Positions 26,079-33,388 of a DNA stretch of 61,032 nt are shown in pieces. Each line of letters opens with the position of its first letter. Within the stretch, counting starts at the first letter, position 1. Origin of the DNA: a bacterium 210917-SL.2.15. GTDB taxonomy: Bacteria; Bacillota; Clostridia; Oscillospirales; Oscillospiraceae. The notes under the pieces are model-generated. The model searched no databases, was not told where the DNA came from, and worked only from the letters and a program-made list of their open reading frames with translations. The DNA is taken from the NCBI GenBank assembly GCA_020555605.1, contig JAJCJC010000016.1, positions 1 through 61,032 on the forward strand, read 5' to 3'. A program made the position numbers and the translations under genes.

Positions 26079-26430
26079 ACAAAGAAGAAAGGGGTGAGTC
26101 CAAAGGACAGGTAAGAGAAGTCTTCTTCCGAAGAAGAAGCATACAGAGGAGCGAAACCCAGGCGGAGTTTTCAGCAAACCCTTAGAAGTTCCAAACCGGC
26201 TTACGAGAAGCAACACGTGCGAGCGTAGAACCTGAAGCGATTTCCGTTCACCAGCACACTTTGGTTTGTAGAGAAACCACAAGGAAGCGGGAAATGTTCC
26301 CAAGGATACGCGATTCTGACGAAAAGATTTGGGTCATAGATTCTAAGAAAGAGTAGGTATCGTCCATTGGAGAATGTAGAACAGCAGTAGTCCCCCGGTC
26401 ACGCTGGATGGCCGGGGGATTGTGTTTTTG
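26079..26430 (+). ncRNA. orphan structured non-coding RNA, about 350 nt
   Basis: A near-consensus promoter, no reading frame with a ribosome site, several short hairpins (GTCC-AAA-GGAC; CTTCTT-CCG-AAGAAG; GGTTT...GAAACC; GGGAA-ATG-TTCCC) and a strong intrinsic terminator at 26391-26429. Unpaired segments are purine-rich, as in structured RNAs. It lacks the P4 sequences of RNase P RNA, a tmRNA acceptor end or tag frame, the SRP Alu/GNAR loops and the single long hairpin of 6S RNA. It might belong to a known clostridial class that I cannot recall in sequence detail (for example raiA), or be new. Confidence 0.6.
26391..26429 (+). terminator. terminator of the non-coding RNA
   Basis: Stem TCCCCCGG / CCGGGGGA around a 13-base loop, followed by TTGTGTTTTT. 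A second small hairpin with a T-run (about 26434-26460) follows immediately. Confidence 0.85.
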
Positions 26431-26455
26431 CAAAGAGGCAGGGGGCCTCTTCTTT

Positions 26456-26545
26456 TTTTGCCTCCGGCAAGGGGGGCGGGTTTCCCTCTTGGCAGAGGGG
26501 GCGCAATCGTTCCCCCTTCTTCCAAGAAGCCAATCCCCCGCTAGG
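26456..26545 (+). repeat. dispersed intergenic repeat, partial copy E
   Basis: About 90 bases matching the left part of the repeat family (TTTCCCTCTTGGCAGAGGG and flanking G-rich blocks). The central long hairpin and right half are absent. Confidence 0.5.
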
Positions 26546-26604
26546 GGAAATCATCCCGAGGGCGCAGCCCTCTTTCAAAAAAATTGAATCACAGGAGTGA
26601 CATT

Positions 26605-26822
26605 ATGAATACGACATATGGCTGGCTGTACCAGCATTACGCACATCCGCTGCTGGAGAAACAGCGGCAAAAAGCGCGGGAGGAGCTCGAAGCGCTGTGC
26701 CGGGAATATGACCTTGATCCAGCGCAGCAGATCAGTTTTACCGACCAGATGGGATGCAGTTCGCTTCGAACCCTCTGTTTTTCGAGCTGAACAAAATCAT
26801 GGAGCGCTATCAGATCGAATAA
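26605..26822 (+). pseudogene. small hypothetical protein with probable one-base frameshift
   Basis: ATG 26605 follows ACAGGAGTGACATT. The open frame gives 61 residues ending at 26790. The next frame continues a protein-like sequence, MQFASNPLFFELNKIMERY, to a stop at 26820. A single base lost near 26757 (ATGGGATG) would join them into about 73 residues, acidic and helical. The native frame's tail (CSSLRTLCFSS) looks like a frameshift read-out. I do not recognise the family. Confidence 0.5.
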
Positions 26823-26846
26823 AACACAGTTCAGCACGCCCCCTCC

Positions 26847-28706
26847 TCAATCCCGCAACATCCGCGTAGCGTTGAGTACCGCCAGCACCATCACGCCCAC
26901 ATCGGCGAACACGGCCCACCACATGGTGGCAATACCCACGGTGGTCAGCGCCAGCACAGCAGCCTTGACCGCCAGGGAAAAGACGATGTTTTGACGCACG
27001 ATGCGCACCGTCTTTTTCGCCAGGCGGATGGCCTCGGGCAGTTTTGAGGGCGCGTCGTCCATCAGCACCACGTCGGCAGCCTCGATGGCCGCGTCGGAGC
27101 CGAGGGCGCCCATGGCCACGCCCACATCAGAGCGGGAGAGCACCGGCGCGTCGTTGACGCCGTCGCCTACAAAAAGAAGTTTTTCTTTCCCCTGCTTGTG
27201 TCCCAGCAGTTCTTCCACCCGGGCTACTTTGTCCTCGGGCAGCAATTCGGTGTGCACTTCGTCCAGGCCCAGCGTTTGGGCCACCACCTCGCCCACGGCC
27301 CGGCGGTCGCCGGTGAGCATCACCGTTTTGCGCACGCCCACCGCGTGCAGTCCGGCGATCGCCTGGGCGGCGTCGGGCTTCGCTTCATCGGAGATTACCA
27401 CATGGCCGGCGTACACGCCGTCTGCCGCCACATGGATCACGGTGCCGACACAATCACACGGCGGACAGGCCACGCCATGCTTTGCCAGCAGCTTTTCATT
27501 GCCCGCCAGCACGGTTTTGCCATCCACCACGGCCTGCACGCCGTGGCCCGGCACTTCCTCTACCGACCCCAGGCGGCCCAGGTCGATCTCCCGGCCGTAG
27601 GCCGCTTTCAGGGAGCGGGAAATGGGATGGTCGGAATAGCCCTCCGCCAGGGCCGCCAGTTCCAGCAGCGCTTCCCGGCTCAACTGTTCCGGGAACACCT
27701 CGCTCACCACAAAGTTGCCCTTTGTCAGCGTGCCGGTCTTGTCAAATACCACGATGCCGGCGTCAGCCAGAGCTTCCAGGTAGTTGCCGCCCTTGACGAG
27801 AATGCCCTTTTTCGACGCCCCGCCGATGCCGCCGAAGAAGGTCAGCGGCACGGAGATCACCAGGGCGCAGGGGCAGGATACCACCAGGAAGGTCAGCGCC
27901 CGCTGCACCCATACGCCCCACTGCCCCGTGATGAGGGAGGGAACGATCGCCAGCACCAGGGCGGCAAACACTACGGCAGGGGTATAGTAGCGGGAAAAGC
28001 GGGTGATAAAGTTTTCCGCCTTCGCCTTTTTGCTGCTGGAGTTTTCCACCAGGTCGAGGATCTTCGCCACGGTGGAATCGCCGAATTCCTTTTGCACCTG
28101 CACATGCAGCAGGCCGCTCAGGTTCACGCAGCCGCTGATGACTTCGCTGCCCGGGAGAACGTCCCGGGGCAGGGATTCGCCAGTGAGGGCCGCCGTGTCT
28201 ACGGAGCTGCTGCCCTCAGTCACCACGCCGTCCAGGGGGATCTTCTCGCCGGCCTTCACCACGATGGTGTCGCCGATCTTCACTTCTTCCGGGTTCACCT
28301 GCACCAGCGCACCGTCGCGTTCGATGTTGGCATAATCGGGGCGAATGTCCATCAGCGCGGCGATGGAGCGGCGGCTGCGGCCCACGGCCGCGCCCTGGAA
28401 CAGCTCGCCCACCTGATAGAACAGCATCACCGCCACGGCTTCGGGGTATTCGCCCGCGCCGAAAGCGCCCACCGTGGCCACCGCCATGAGGAAGTTTTCA
28501 TCAAACACCTGCCCGGCGCGGATGTTGCGCAGCGCTTTCCACAGCACATCCCAGCCCACGATAGCATAGGGGATGAGATACAGCACCGCTCGCAGCCACG
28601 ACAGCGCAAAGCCGCGCTCCGGCAGCAGAAACAGCGCTGCGAACACTACCGCCGCAATGACGATGCGGCGCAGCATTTTTTTCTGTTTTTTAGTTAAATA
28701 TTTCAT
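26847..28706 (-). CDS. heavy-metal translocating P1B-type ATPase (Zn/Cd/Pb or related)
   Basis: 619 residues with no N-terminal metal-binding domain of its own. About eight membrane helices, the CPC ion motif in SCPCALV (278-280), the phosphorylation site DKTGTLT (D322), SDHPIS and GDGVNDAP are all present, and the TGES actuator motif appears as TGESLP. It exports a soft metal ion. The start is ATG 28706 after AAAGGGGAAC. The separate HMA protein upstream may act as its metal-delivery domain. CPC plus a CadC-type regulator favours Zn, Cd or Pb over copper. Confidence 0.92.
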   Translation of the reverse strand: MKYLTKKQKKMLRRIVIAAVVFAALFLLPERGFALSWLRAVLYLIPYAIVGWDVLWKALRNIRAGQVFDENFLMAVATVGAFGAGEYPEAVAVMLFYQVGELFQGAAVGRSRRSIAALMDIRPDYANIERDGALVQVNPEEVKIGDTIVVKAGEKIPLDGVVTEGSSSVDTAALTGESLPRDVLPGSEVISGCVNLSGLLHVQVQKEFGDSTVAKILDLVENSSSKKAKAENFITRFSRYYTPAVVFAALVLAIVPSLITGQWGVWVQRALTFLVVSCPCALVISVPLTFFGGIGGASKKGILVKGGNYLEALADAGIVVFDKTGTLTKGNFVVSEVFPEQLSREALLELAALAEGYSDHPISRSLKAAYGREIDLGRLGSVEEVPGHGVQAVVDGKTVLAGNEKLLAKHGVACPPCDCVGTVIHVAADGVYAGHVVISDEAKPDAAQAIAGLHAVGVRKTVMLTGDRRAVGEVVAQTLGLDEVHTELLPEDKVARVEELLGHKQGKEKLLFVGDGVNDAPVLSRSDVGVAMGALGSDAAIEAADVVLMDDAPSKLPEAIRLAKKTVRIVRQNIVFSLAVKAAVLALTTVGIATMWWAVFADVGVMVLAVLNATRMLRD

Positions 28707-28785
28707 GGGTAGTTCCCCTTTCTCCGTTCTGCCTCCCGCCGGGGGACGGGTTGGACAGTGCTTGCCCCTCCGAACGGAACCGTTG

Positions 28786-29004
28786 TCAGCGGACGATTTC
28801 ACAGTCCGGCTCCACCTTGCGGCACACCTTGACCACTTCGTCCATGATGCTCTCAAAACGGTCGTCGTCGGCCTCCACGGTCATTTTCTGAGCCATAAAG
28901 CTGACAGTGGCGTCGGCCACGCCGTCAATCTTTTTAATATTGTTTTCCATTTTTGCCGCGCAGTTGGCGCAATCCAGGTCGATCAGCTTAAATGTCTTTT
29001 TCAT
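28786..29004 (-). CDS. heavy-metal-associated (HMA) domain protein
   Basis: 72 residues, one ferredoxin-like HMA domain with the metal ligand motif DCANCA (Cys13 and Cys16). The pair of acidic residues near the motif is typical of Zn/Cd-type HMA domains. It is encoded 79 bases upstream of the P-type ATPase, which lacks this domain, so it is probably its soluble partner. Confidence 0.9.
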   Translation of the reverse strand: MKKTFKLIDLDCANCAAKMENNIKKIDGVADATVSFMAQKMTVEADDDRFESIMDEVVKVCRKVEPDCEIVR

Positions 29005-29059
29005 AAAACAGTTCTCCTTTTTTCAAAGTGTGGAATAGAATGATGCGCGGGGAAGAAAC

Positions 29060-29431
29060 TCATTCGGAAATATGATCCATACCCTGGTTGATGATGGAAC
29101 GCACATGATCGTCGGCCAGGGAATAGAACACGGTTTTGCCTTCGCGCCGGTATTTCACCAGTTTGCCGCCCTTCAAAATGCGCAGCTGGTGGGACACGGC
29201 GCTCTGGGTCAGATTCAGTACCCGGGCGATGTCGCACACGCACAGCTCGGATTCAAACAGCGCATAGAGGATCTTCACCCGGGTGGAATCGGCAAACATT
29301 TTGAACAGCTCCGCCAGATCATACAGCACTTCGTCGGCGGGCAGGTCTTCGTTTACTGCGGCCACGCGATCCTCATGGTACTCCTCCTGCGTGCAGCAGG
29401 GGGCGGTTTCGTTTTTTTGCTCCTGCTCCAT
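29060..29431 (-). CDS. ArsR/SmtB-family metal-responsive repressor, CadC-like
   Basis: 123 residues. The winged HTH core is FKMFADSTRVKILYALFESELCVCDIARVL, then LTQSAVSHQLRILKGGKLV. ELCVCD in the recognition region and the N-terminal CC (APCCTQ) are the thiolate ligands of CadC-type Cd/Pb/Zn sensors. ATG 29431 follows GAAAGGAG. It is first in the operon with the HMA protein and exporter, so metal binding should relieve repression of all three. Confidence 0.9.
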   Translation of the reverse strand: MEQEQKNETAPCCTQEEYHEDRVAAVNEDLPADEVLYDLAELFKMFADSTRVKILYALFESELCVCDIARVLNLTQSAVSHQLRILKGGKLVKYRREGKTVFYSLADDHVRSIINQGMDHISE

Positions 29432-29446
29432 GGTGTTTCTCCTTTC

Positions 29447-29472
29447 AACATATGAACATCTGCTCATATGTT
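29447..29472. promoter_or_regulatory. ArsR/CadC operator, perfect inverted repeat
   Basis: AACATATGA and TCATATGTT separated by 8 bases, starting 16 bases upstream of the repressor's ATG. The spacing and the TGAACA-type half-site match SmtB/CadC operators, so autorepression is likely. Confidence 0.8.
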
Positions 29473-29540
29473 ATTCTATTTAACTCAATTTGTCAAGTCT
29501 GGAGCGAAAAAATTTTTTCCGGGGAACGAAACGTGCGCAA

Positions 29541-29576
29541 AAAGGCGCGCCCCGTCATTGGACGGGACGCGCCTTT
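29541..29576. terminator. terminator after pta (minus strand)
   Basis: Long stem AAAGGCGCG-CCCGTC / GACGGG-CGCGCCTTT with a 4-base loop just past the pta stop. Symmetric enough to work from both sides. Confidence 0.85.
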
Positions 29577-29604
29577 CTCTTTGTATTGGGTTTCAGAAGC
29601 GCTC

Positions 29605-30624
29605 TTATGCCATACCTGCGGTGATAATCGCCATCTTGAACACTTCGTCGGCGTTGCAGCCGCGGGAGAGGTCGTTGATGGGAGCGTTCAGGCCCTGCAG
29701 GATGGGACCATACGCATCGTAGCAGCCCAGGCGCTGAGCGATCTTGTAGCCGATGTTGCCGGCCTCGATCAGGGGGAAGATGAAGGTGTTGGCGTAGCCC
29801 GCCACGGGAGAGCCGGGGAACTTCAGCTGGCCCACGGTGGGAGACACGGCGGCGTCGAACTGCATTTCGCCGTCGATCGCCATGCCGGGGTTGAGCTGCT
29901 TGGCGATCTGGGTGGCCTCGTTGCTCAGCTTGACCGTACCGCCCTTGCCGGAACCCTTGGTGGAGAAGCTCAGGAAGGCAACCTTGGGATCGATGCCGAA
30001 GAAAGCGGCGGTCTTCGCGCACTCCACAGCTACCTCAGCCAGCTTCTGGGCAGCAGTGAAAGTCACATTGCCGTTCTTGTCCTTATCGTCCTGATAATCG
30101 ATGTTGATGGCGCAGTCGCCCATGCAGATGGTGCGCAGGTTTTCGTCGCCCACAGGACGGTTAAGGATGAAGCAGGAGGACACCAGGTGTGCGCCGGGCT
30201 TGGTCTTGACCAGCTGCAGTGCCGGACGCACAGTGTCGGCGGTGGAGTAGGTAGCGCCGCCCAGCAGAGCGTCGGCCTTGCCCATCTTCACCAACATGGT
30301 GCCGAAATAGTTGCCCTTCATCAGGGCCGCGCGGCACTCCTCGGGGCTCATCTTACCCTTGCGCAGCTCCACCATGGTGGACACCATGGCGTCCATCTCG
30401 GGATAAGTGGCGGGGTCGAGGATGGTGACACCGGAGATATCGAAGCCGTGGTTGGCCGCCGCGGTGCGGACCTCGTTCTCATTGCCCACCAAGATCACGT
30501 CCATCAGGTTCTCATTCTTCAGACGGAAGGTGGCTTCCAGGATGCGCGGATCGGGACCTTCGGTAAACACGATGGTGCGGCGCTTTGTTTTCAGATTTTC
30601 TCTCAGCTTTGCAAACATATCCAT
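29605..30624 (-). CDS. pta: phosphate acetyltransferase
   Basis: 339 residues, the size of the short (class I) Pta. It shows the family features IVFTEGPDPRILEA, GGATYSTADTVRPALQL and FLSFSTKGSG. It interconverts acetyl-CoA and acetyl phosphate for ATP-yielding acetate formation. ATG 30624 follows GTGGAGGAAG. ackA is not adjacent. Confidence 0.93.
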   Translation of the reverse strand: MDMFAKLRENLKTKRRTIVFTEGPDPRILEATFRLKNENLMDVILVGNENEVRTAAANHGFDISGVTILDPATYPEMDAMVSTMVELRKGKMSPEECRAALMKGNYFGTMLVKMGKADALLGGATYSTADTVRPALQLVKTKPGAHLVSSCFILNRPVGDENLRTICMGDCAINIDYQDDKDKNGNVTFTAAQKLAEVAVECAKTAAFFGIDPKVAFLSFSTKGSGKGGTVKLSNEATQIAKQLNPGMAIDGEMQFDAAVSPTVGQLKFPGSPVAGYANTFIFPLIEAGNIGYKIAQRLGCYDAYGPILQGLNAPINDLSRGCNADEVFKMAIITAGMA

Positions 30625-30694
30625 AGTTTCTTCCTCCACTCGATTTCAGATTGTTCTGGTATGGTCTGTTTGTTGCGTTCAATTTATCAAGCAT

Positions 30695-30723
30695 AGTATA
30701 CACTGCTTTTCCCATTTCCGCAA
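30695..30723 (-). promoter_or_regulatory. promoter of pta
   Basis: Minus-strand TTGCGG (30723-30718) and TATACT (30700-30695) with 17-base spacing, 71 bases before the pta ATG. Confidence 0.65.
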
Positions 30724-30851
30724 GAGGTGTCTTGCGCACCGCCGCTGCTTTCCGCCACCCAAAAGGGCACTGTGTACCTCCGGCGGCTGCGGGTTCTTTC
30801 GGCAAACGGCAGCTAAATGCGGCAAAAAACGAAAAATTTTGCAGATTCTTC

Positions 30852-30880
30852 TTTACATAAGGTATTTTGTCTTTTATACT
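30852..30880 (+). promoter_or_regulatory. promoter of the 227-residue XRE regulator
   Basis: TTTACA (30852-30857) and TATACT (30875-30880) with 17-base spacing, 40 bases before the ATG. Confidence 0.7.
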
Positions 30881-30919
30881 ATACCCATCGTATTATGAGA
30901 GACCACAAGGGGGAGTATT

Positions 30920-31603
30920 ATGGCAACGGATTTTTCCCGCACATTGTCCATGTTGCGCAAGGAGCAGGGCATCAGCCAGCGAAAGGTGGCCGCCGCGCTG
31001 GGAATTTCCCAGGCGCTGCTGAGCCACTATGAAAACGGCATCCGCGAACCGGGCCTGAGCTTTGTCATCAAAGTGTGCGATTACTATCATGTGTCCGCCG
31101 ACTATCTTCTGGGCCGCACGCTGGACCGGGAGGGCACCACCATCGCCGCCGAGGATCTGTACGATTCCTCCGCCGAAAAGGGCAACGTGCTGCGCGGACC
31201 CATTATCGCCATGCTGCAGAAAAAACTGGTGGTCAATACCACCAGCATGCTGTTTGACCTGTTGGGCAAAGTGGGCAACAAGGAAGCCATTCAGGAGGCC
31301 GCGGCCTACCTGGGCGGGGCGCTGTTCAAGTTGTACCGCCAGCTGTACCGCGCCGGGGGCAACGAGGAAAAATACATGGCGGTGGACAGCTGCGCCTTTA
31401 ACTCCGGCGCGGTGGACGCCGACCTGCACCTGTCCGAGGCCAAATACGCCGCGGCGCTGGAAGAAGCCGCCAAAGGCGGCGCGGCCTTCCCCGACTTGGG
31501 CCACGACGCCATGAACGCCGCCTACCCCGGCGTGCACCAGAGCGCGCTGCAGGTGTTTCACGCGGCCAGCGAGCGGGTGAATACTTCTTTGGGGAAGAAG
31601 TAA
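30920..31603 (+). CDS. XRE-family transcriptional regulator with C-terminal sensing domain
   Basis: 227 residues. Residues 5-65 are a lambda-repressor-type HTH (SQRKVAAALGISQALLSHYENG). The rest is a helical, Ala-rich domain of unknown ligand with YMAVDSCAFNSGAVDADLHL. Divergent from pta, so it may control pta or itself. ATG 30920 follows AAGGGGGAG. Confidence 0.85.
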   Translation: MATDFSRTLSMLRKEQGISQRKVAAALGISQALLSHYENGIREPGLSFVIKVCDYYHVSADYLLGRTLDREGTTIAAEDLYDSSAEKGNVLRGPIIAMLQKKLVVNTTSMLFDLLGKVGNKEAIQEAAAYLGGALFKLYRQLYRAGGNEEKYMAVDSCAFNSGAVDADLHLSEAKYAAALEEAAKGGAAFPDLGHDAMNAAYPGVHQSALQVFHAASERVNTSLGKK

Positions 31604-31607
31604 ACGT

Positions 31608-31925
31608 GATATTCCGCCCTGCCGGGCGGGGTTTTGCCCTCTTGGCAGAGGGGGGAGCGTTTACGCCCCACGTTTCTTTTTCTCTCGCGAGAGAAAAAGA
31701 AACGTGCCGATCTCCGCGCCAAGTGCCTCGCTTCGCTCAGTTGCGCTCCGAAACGCGCCTGCGGGCGCAGGCCCGGTACAAAGAAAAAGAGAGCTTGGAG
31801 CGGCTTTGCGGACCGAGAGTTGCTTCTGTTTCTTTTGTGTCTATGTCCTGTCGGTGGATACTTTGGTGCTATGCGGACTGGTTTCACCGCTTGCGCCGCT
31901 GACGCTGACGGGTGCGGGTGGACAA
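31608..31925 (+). repeat. dispersed intergenic repeat, copy B
   Basis: The fullest copy, about 320 bases. It contains a perfect 38-bp palindrome at 31669-31706, a TCTTGGCAGAGG hairpin, CTCCGCGCCAAGTGCCTCGC and the right-end block GCGCCGCTGACGCTGACGGGT. It lies directly after the XRE gene stop and leads into the AT-rich island. It pairs with inverted copy C at 33112-33370. Confidence 0.85.
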
Positions 31926-31957
31926 GCTTCTGCGCTGGAACTGGTGGGGCGTCTGTA

Positions 31958-32212
31958 CTATTTGGAAAAATATTTTCCGACGGCTACGCCCTGTTCAAAG
32001 AAAATTTCGCTGACCTCGCTTTGGGCCGCAATGCAGTGGTCACAGCAGCGGTTCCGCTGCCGCCACTGTTCCGGACTGCACGCCCTGTGCAGTTTGTCTT
32101 CCTCCATCTCACAGCACAACATCGCTTCCCGGTATGCGGCCCGCTTGTGCGACTCGCCGTAGATAACGTCGGATGCAATATGATCGTAAATCAAGCGCAA
32201 ATATTCGTCCAT
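31958..32212 (-). CDS. small cysteine-rich hypothetical protein
   Basis: 84 residues, helical and acidic with five cysteines (CCEMEEDKLHRAC, NRCCDHC) and no recognised domain. It is divergent from the XRE gene at 32281 with a palindromic operator between them, so it is probably under that repressor's control. The ATG at 32212 has GGATAGGG upstream. Spacing of Cys pairs could bind metal, but that is only a possibility. Confidence 0.55.
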   Translation of the reverse strand: MDEYLRLIYDHIASDVIYGESHKRAAYREAMLCCEMEEDKLHRACSPEQWRQRNRCCDHCIAAQSEVSEIFFEQGVAVGKYFSK

Positions 32213-32245
32213 AGAACACATTCCCTATCCTTTCAAACGTTATAT

Positions 32246-32264
32246 TATTAACCTCAGGTTAATA
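32246..32264. promoter_or_regulatory. palindromic operator between divergent genes
   Basis: TATTAACCT-C-AGGTTAATA, a perfect 19-bp palindrome 17 bases before the XRE start and 34 bases before the divergent small gene. Good size for an XRE dimer. Confidence 0.7.
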
Positions 32265-32280
32265 TATTAAGGTGATTTTT

Positions 32281-32511
32281 ATGTTTTCTAAAAAAATTTT
32301 TGCAGAACGTTTACTCGAAATTCGTAAAGCGACGCACACAACACAAGCAAACATCGCCGCAGCGCTTGGTGTTTCTACTGCGTTCATCAGCGATATGGAA
32401 CATGGCCGCAAGACAACATCCATAGAAAAATTAGCGCAAATCTGTGTATTTTACAACGTTTCTGCTGATTATTTGCTGGGGTTGACAGACGAAATAAAAC
32501 CTATACACTGA
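32281..32511 (+). CDS. small XRE-family repressor 1
   Basis: 76 residues, a single Cro/CI-type HTH (TQANIAAALGVSTAFISDMEHG) ending SADYLLGLTD. AT-richer than the surrounding chromosome. Shares LEKLAQICVFYN[VI]SADYLLGLTD-type sequence with the next gene, so the two are paralogues. ATG 32281 follows AAGGTGAT. Confidence 0.85.
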   Translation: MFSKKIFAERLLEIRKATHTTQANIAAALGVSTAFISDMEHGRKTTSIEKLAQICVFYNVSADYLLGLTDEIKPIH

Positions 32512-32577
32512 TATTCCATCACATCGTTCCGCTCTAAATATTGTTTGCTCATAAAAAGATAGAGAGGGGTTATTTCC

Positions 32578-32832
32578 ATGTCATTTAATCAGGAATTTGG
32601 TCAGCGTCTGTTCGCTTTGCGGAAAGCAAACAAACATGTACAAAAAGATCTGGCCGAAATGCTCGGCGTATCGATGGCACATATCAGCGATATGGAAAAC
32701 GGCCGCCGCGCAACCACGCTGGAAAAATTGGCGCAAATCTGTGTATTTTACAATATTTCCGCAGATTATCTGTTAGGCTTAACAGATAATCTGCGGCCGC
32801 TGGTGCATAACCAGAAAGAGGACGTGTCATGA
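32578..32832 (+). CDS. small XRE-family repressor 2
   Basis: 84 residues, Cro/CI HTH (VQKDLAEMLGVSMAHISDMENG), closely related to repressor 1. The last four bases overlap the start of repressor 3. ATG 32578 follows GAGAGGGG. Confidence 0.85.
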   Translation: MSFNQEFGQRLFALRKANKHVQKDLAEMLGVSMAHISDMENGRRATTLEKLAQICVFYNISADYLLGLTDNLRPLVHNQKEDVS

Positions 32833-33038
32833 GTCCCTTTTCAGAACGTTTAATTTTATTAAGGGAACAGCATCACCTTTCACAGAGAACAGTGGCAGAG
32901 GCAATCCAAAGAACCACGCGCGCATATCAGCGTTACGAATACGGTGAACGGGAGCCACAGCTTTCCACTGTAATCGCGCTGGCAAAATTTTATCATATTT
33001 CATTGGACGAACTGGTCTTTGGTTCTAAAGCGCCATAA
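32829..33038 (+). CDS. small XRE-family repressor 3
   Basis: 69 residues, a more distant HTH (SQRTVAEAIQRTTRAYQRYEYG, ending ISLDELVFGS). It starts inside the stop of repressor 2 (ATGA), so the two are translated together. Confidence 0.82.
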   Translation: MSPFSERLILLREQHHLSQRTVAEAIQRTTRAYQRYEYGEREPQLSTVIALAKFYHISLDELVFGSKAP

Positions 33039-33111
33039 TTTTTTCTGCAAGGCAAAGCACCGTTATCTCAATATATACCGCTCCCGCAACAAAAAGTCTG
33101 TCAACTCGTAC

Positions 33112-33370
33112 CCGTCAGCGGCAGCGGCGCAAGCGGAAAAACCAGTCCGCACAGCACCAGGGAACCCGCCATTAGGACATAGACACAAAAGAAAAAGGAG
33201 CAGCTTTCGTCACGAAGGCCGCTCCAGGTTTTCTTTTTCTTTGTACCGGGCGCGGCACGTTTCTTTTTCTCTTCCAAGAGAAAAAGAAATGTGGGGCGCA
33301 AACGCTTCCCCTCTGCCAAGAGGGAAAACATCCCCCGCCCATGGGAATGGGCGCCCGCCAAGCCAACACC
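33112..33370 (-). repeat. dispersed intergenic repeat, inverted copy C
   Basis: About 260 bases, reverse orientation relative to copies A and B and missing the GCCGATCTCC block. The 38-base palindrome position (33256-33293) differs from copy B by paired changes: the inner C-G pair has become T-A, and near the stem base one pair is a G-T wobble. Its outer end runs to the lepA ribosome site. Confidence 0.8.
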
Positions 33371-33388
33371 CACAGGAGGTTTCATTTT

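Noticed and set aside
26079..26430. RNase P RNA, tmRNA, SRP RNA or 6S RNA
   Set aside because: None of the invariant sequences or overall shapes of these RNAs are visible, so it is listed only as an unassigned RNA.
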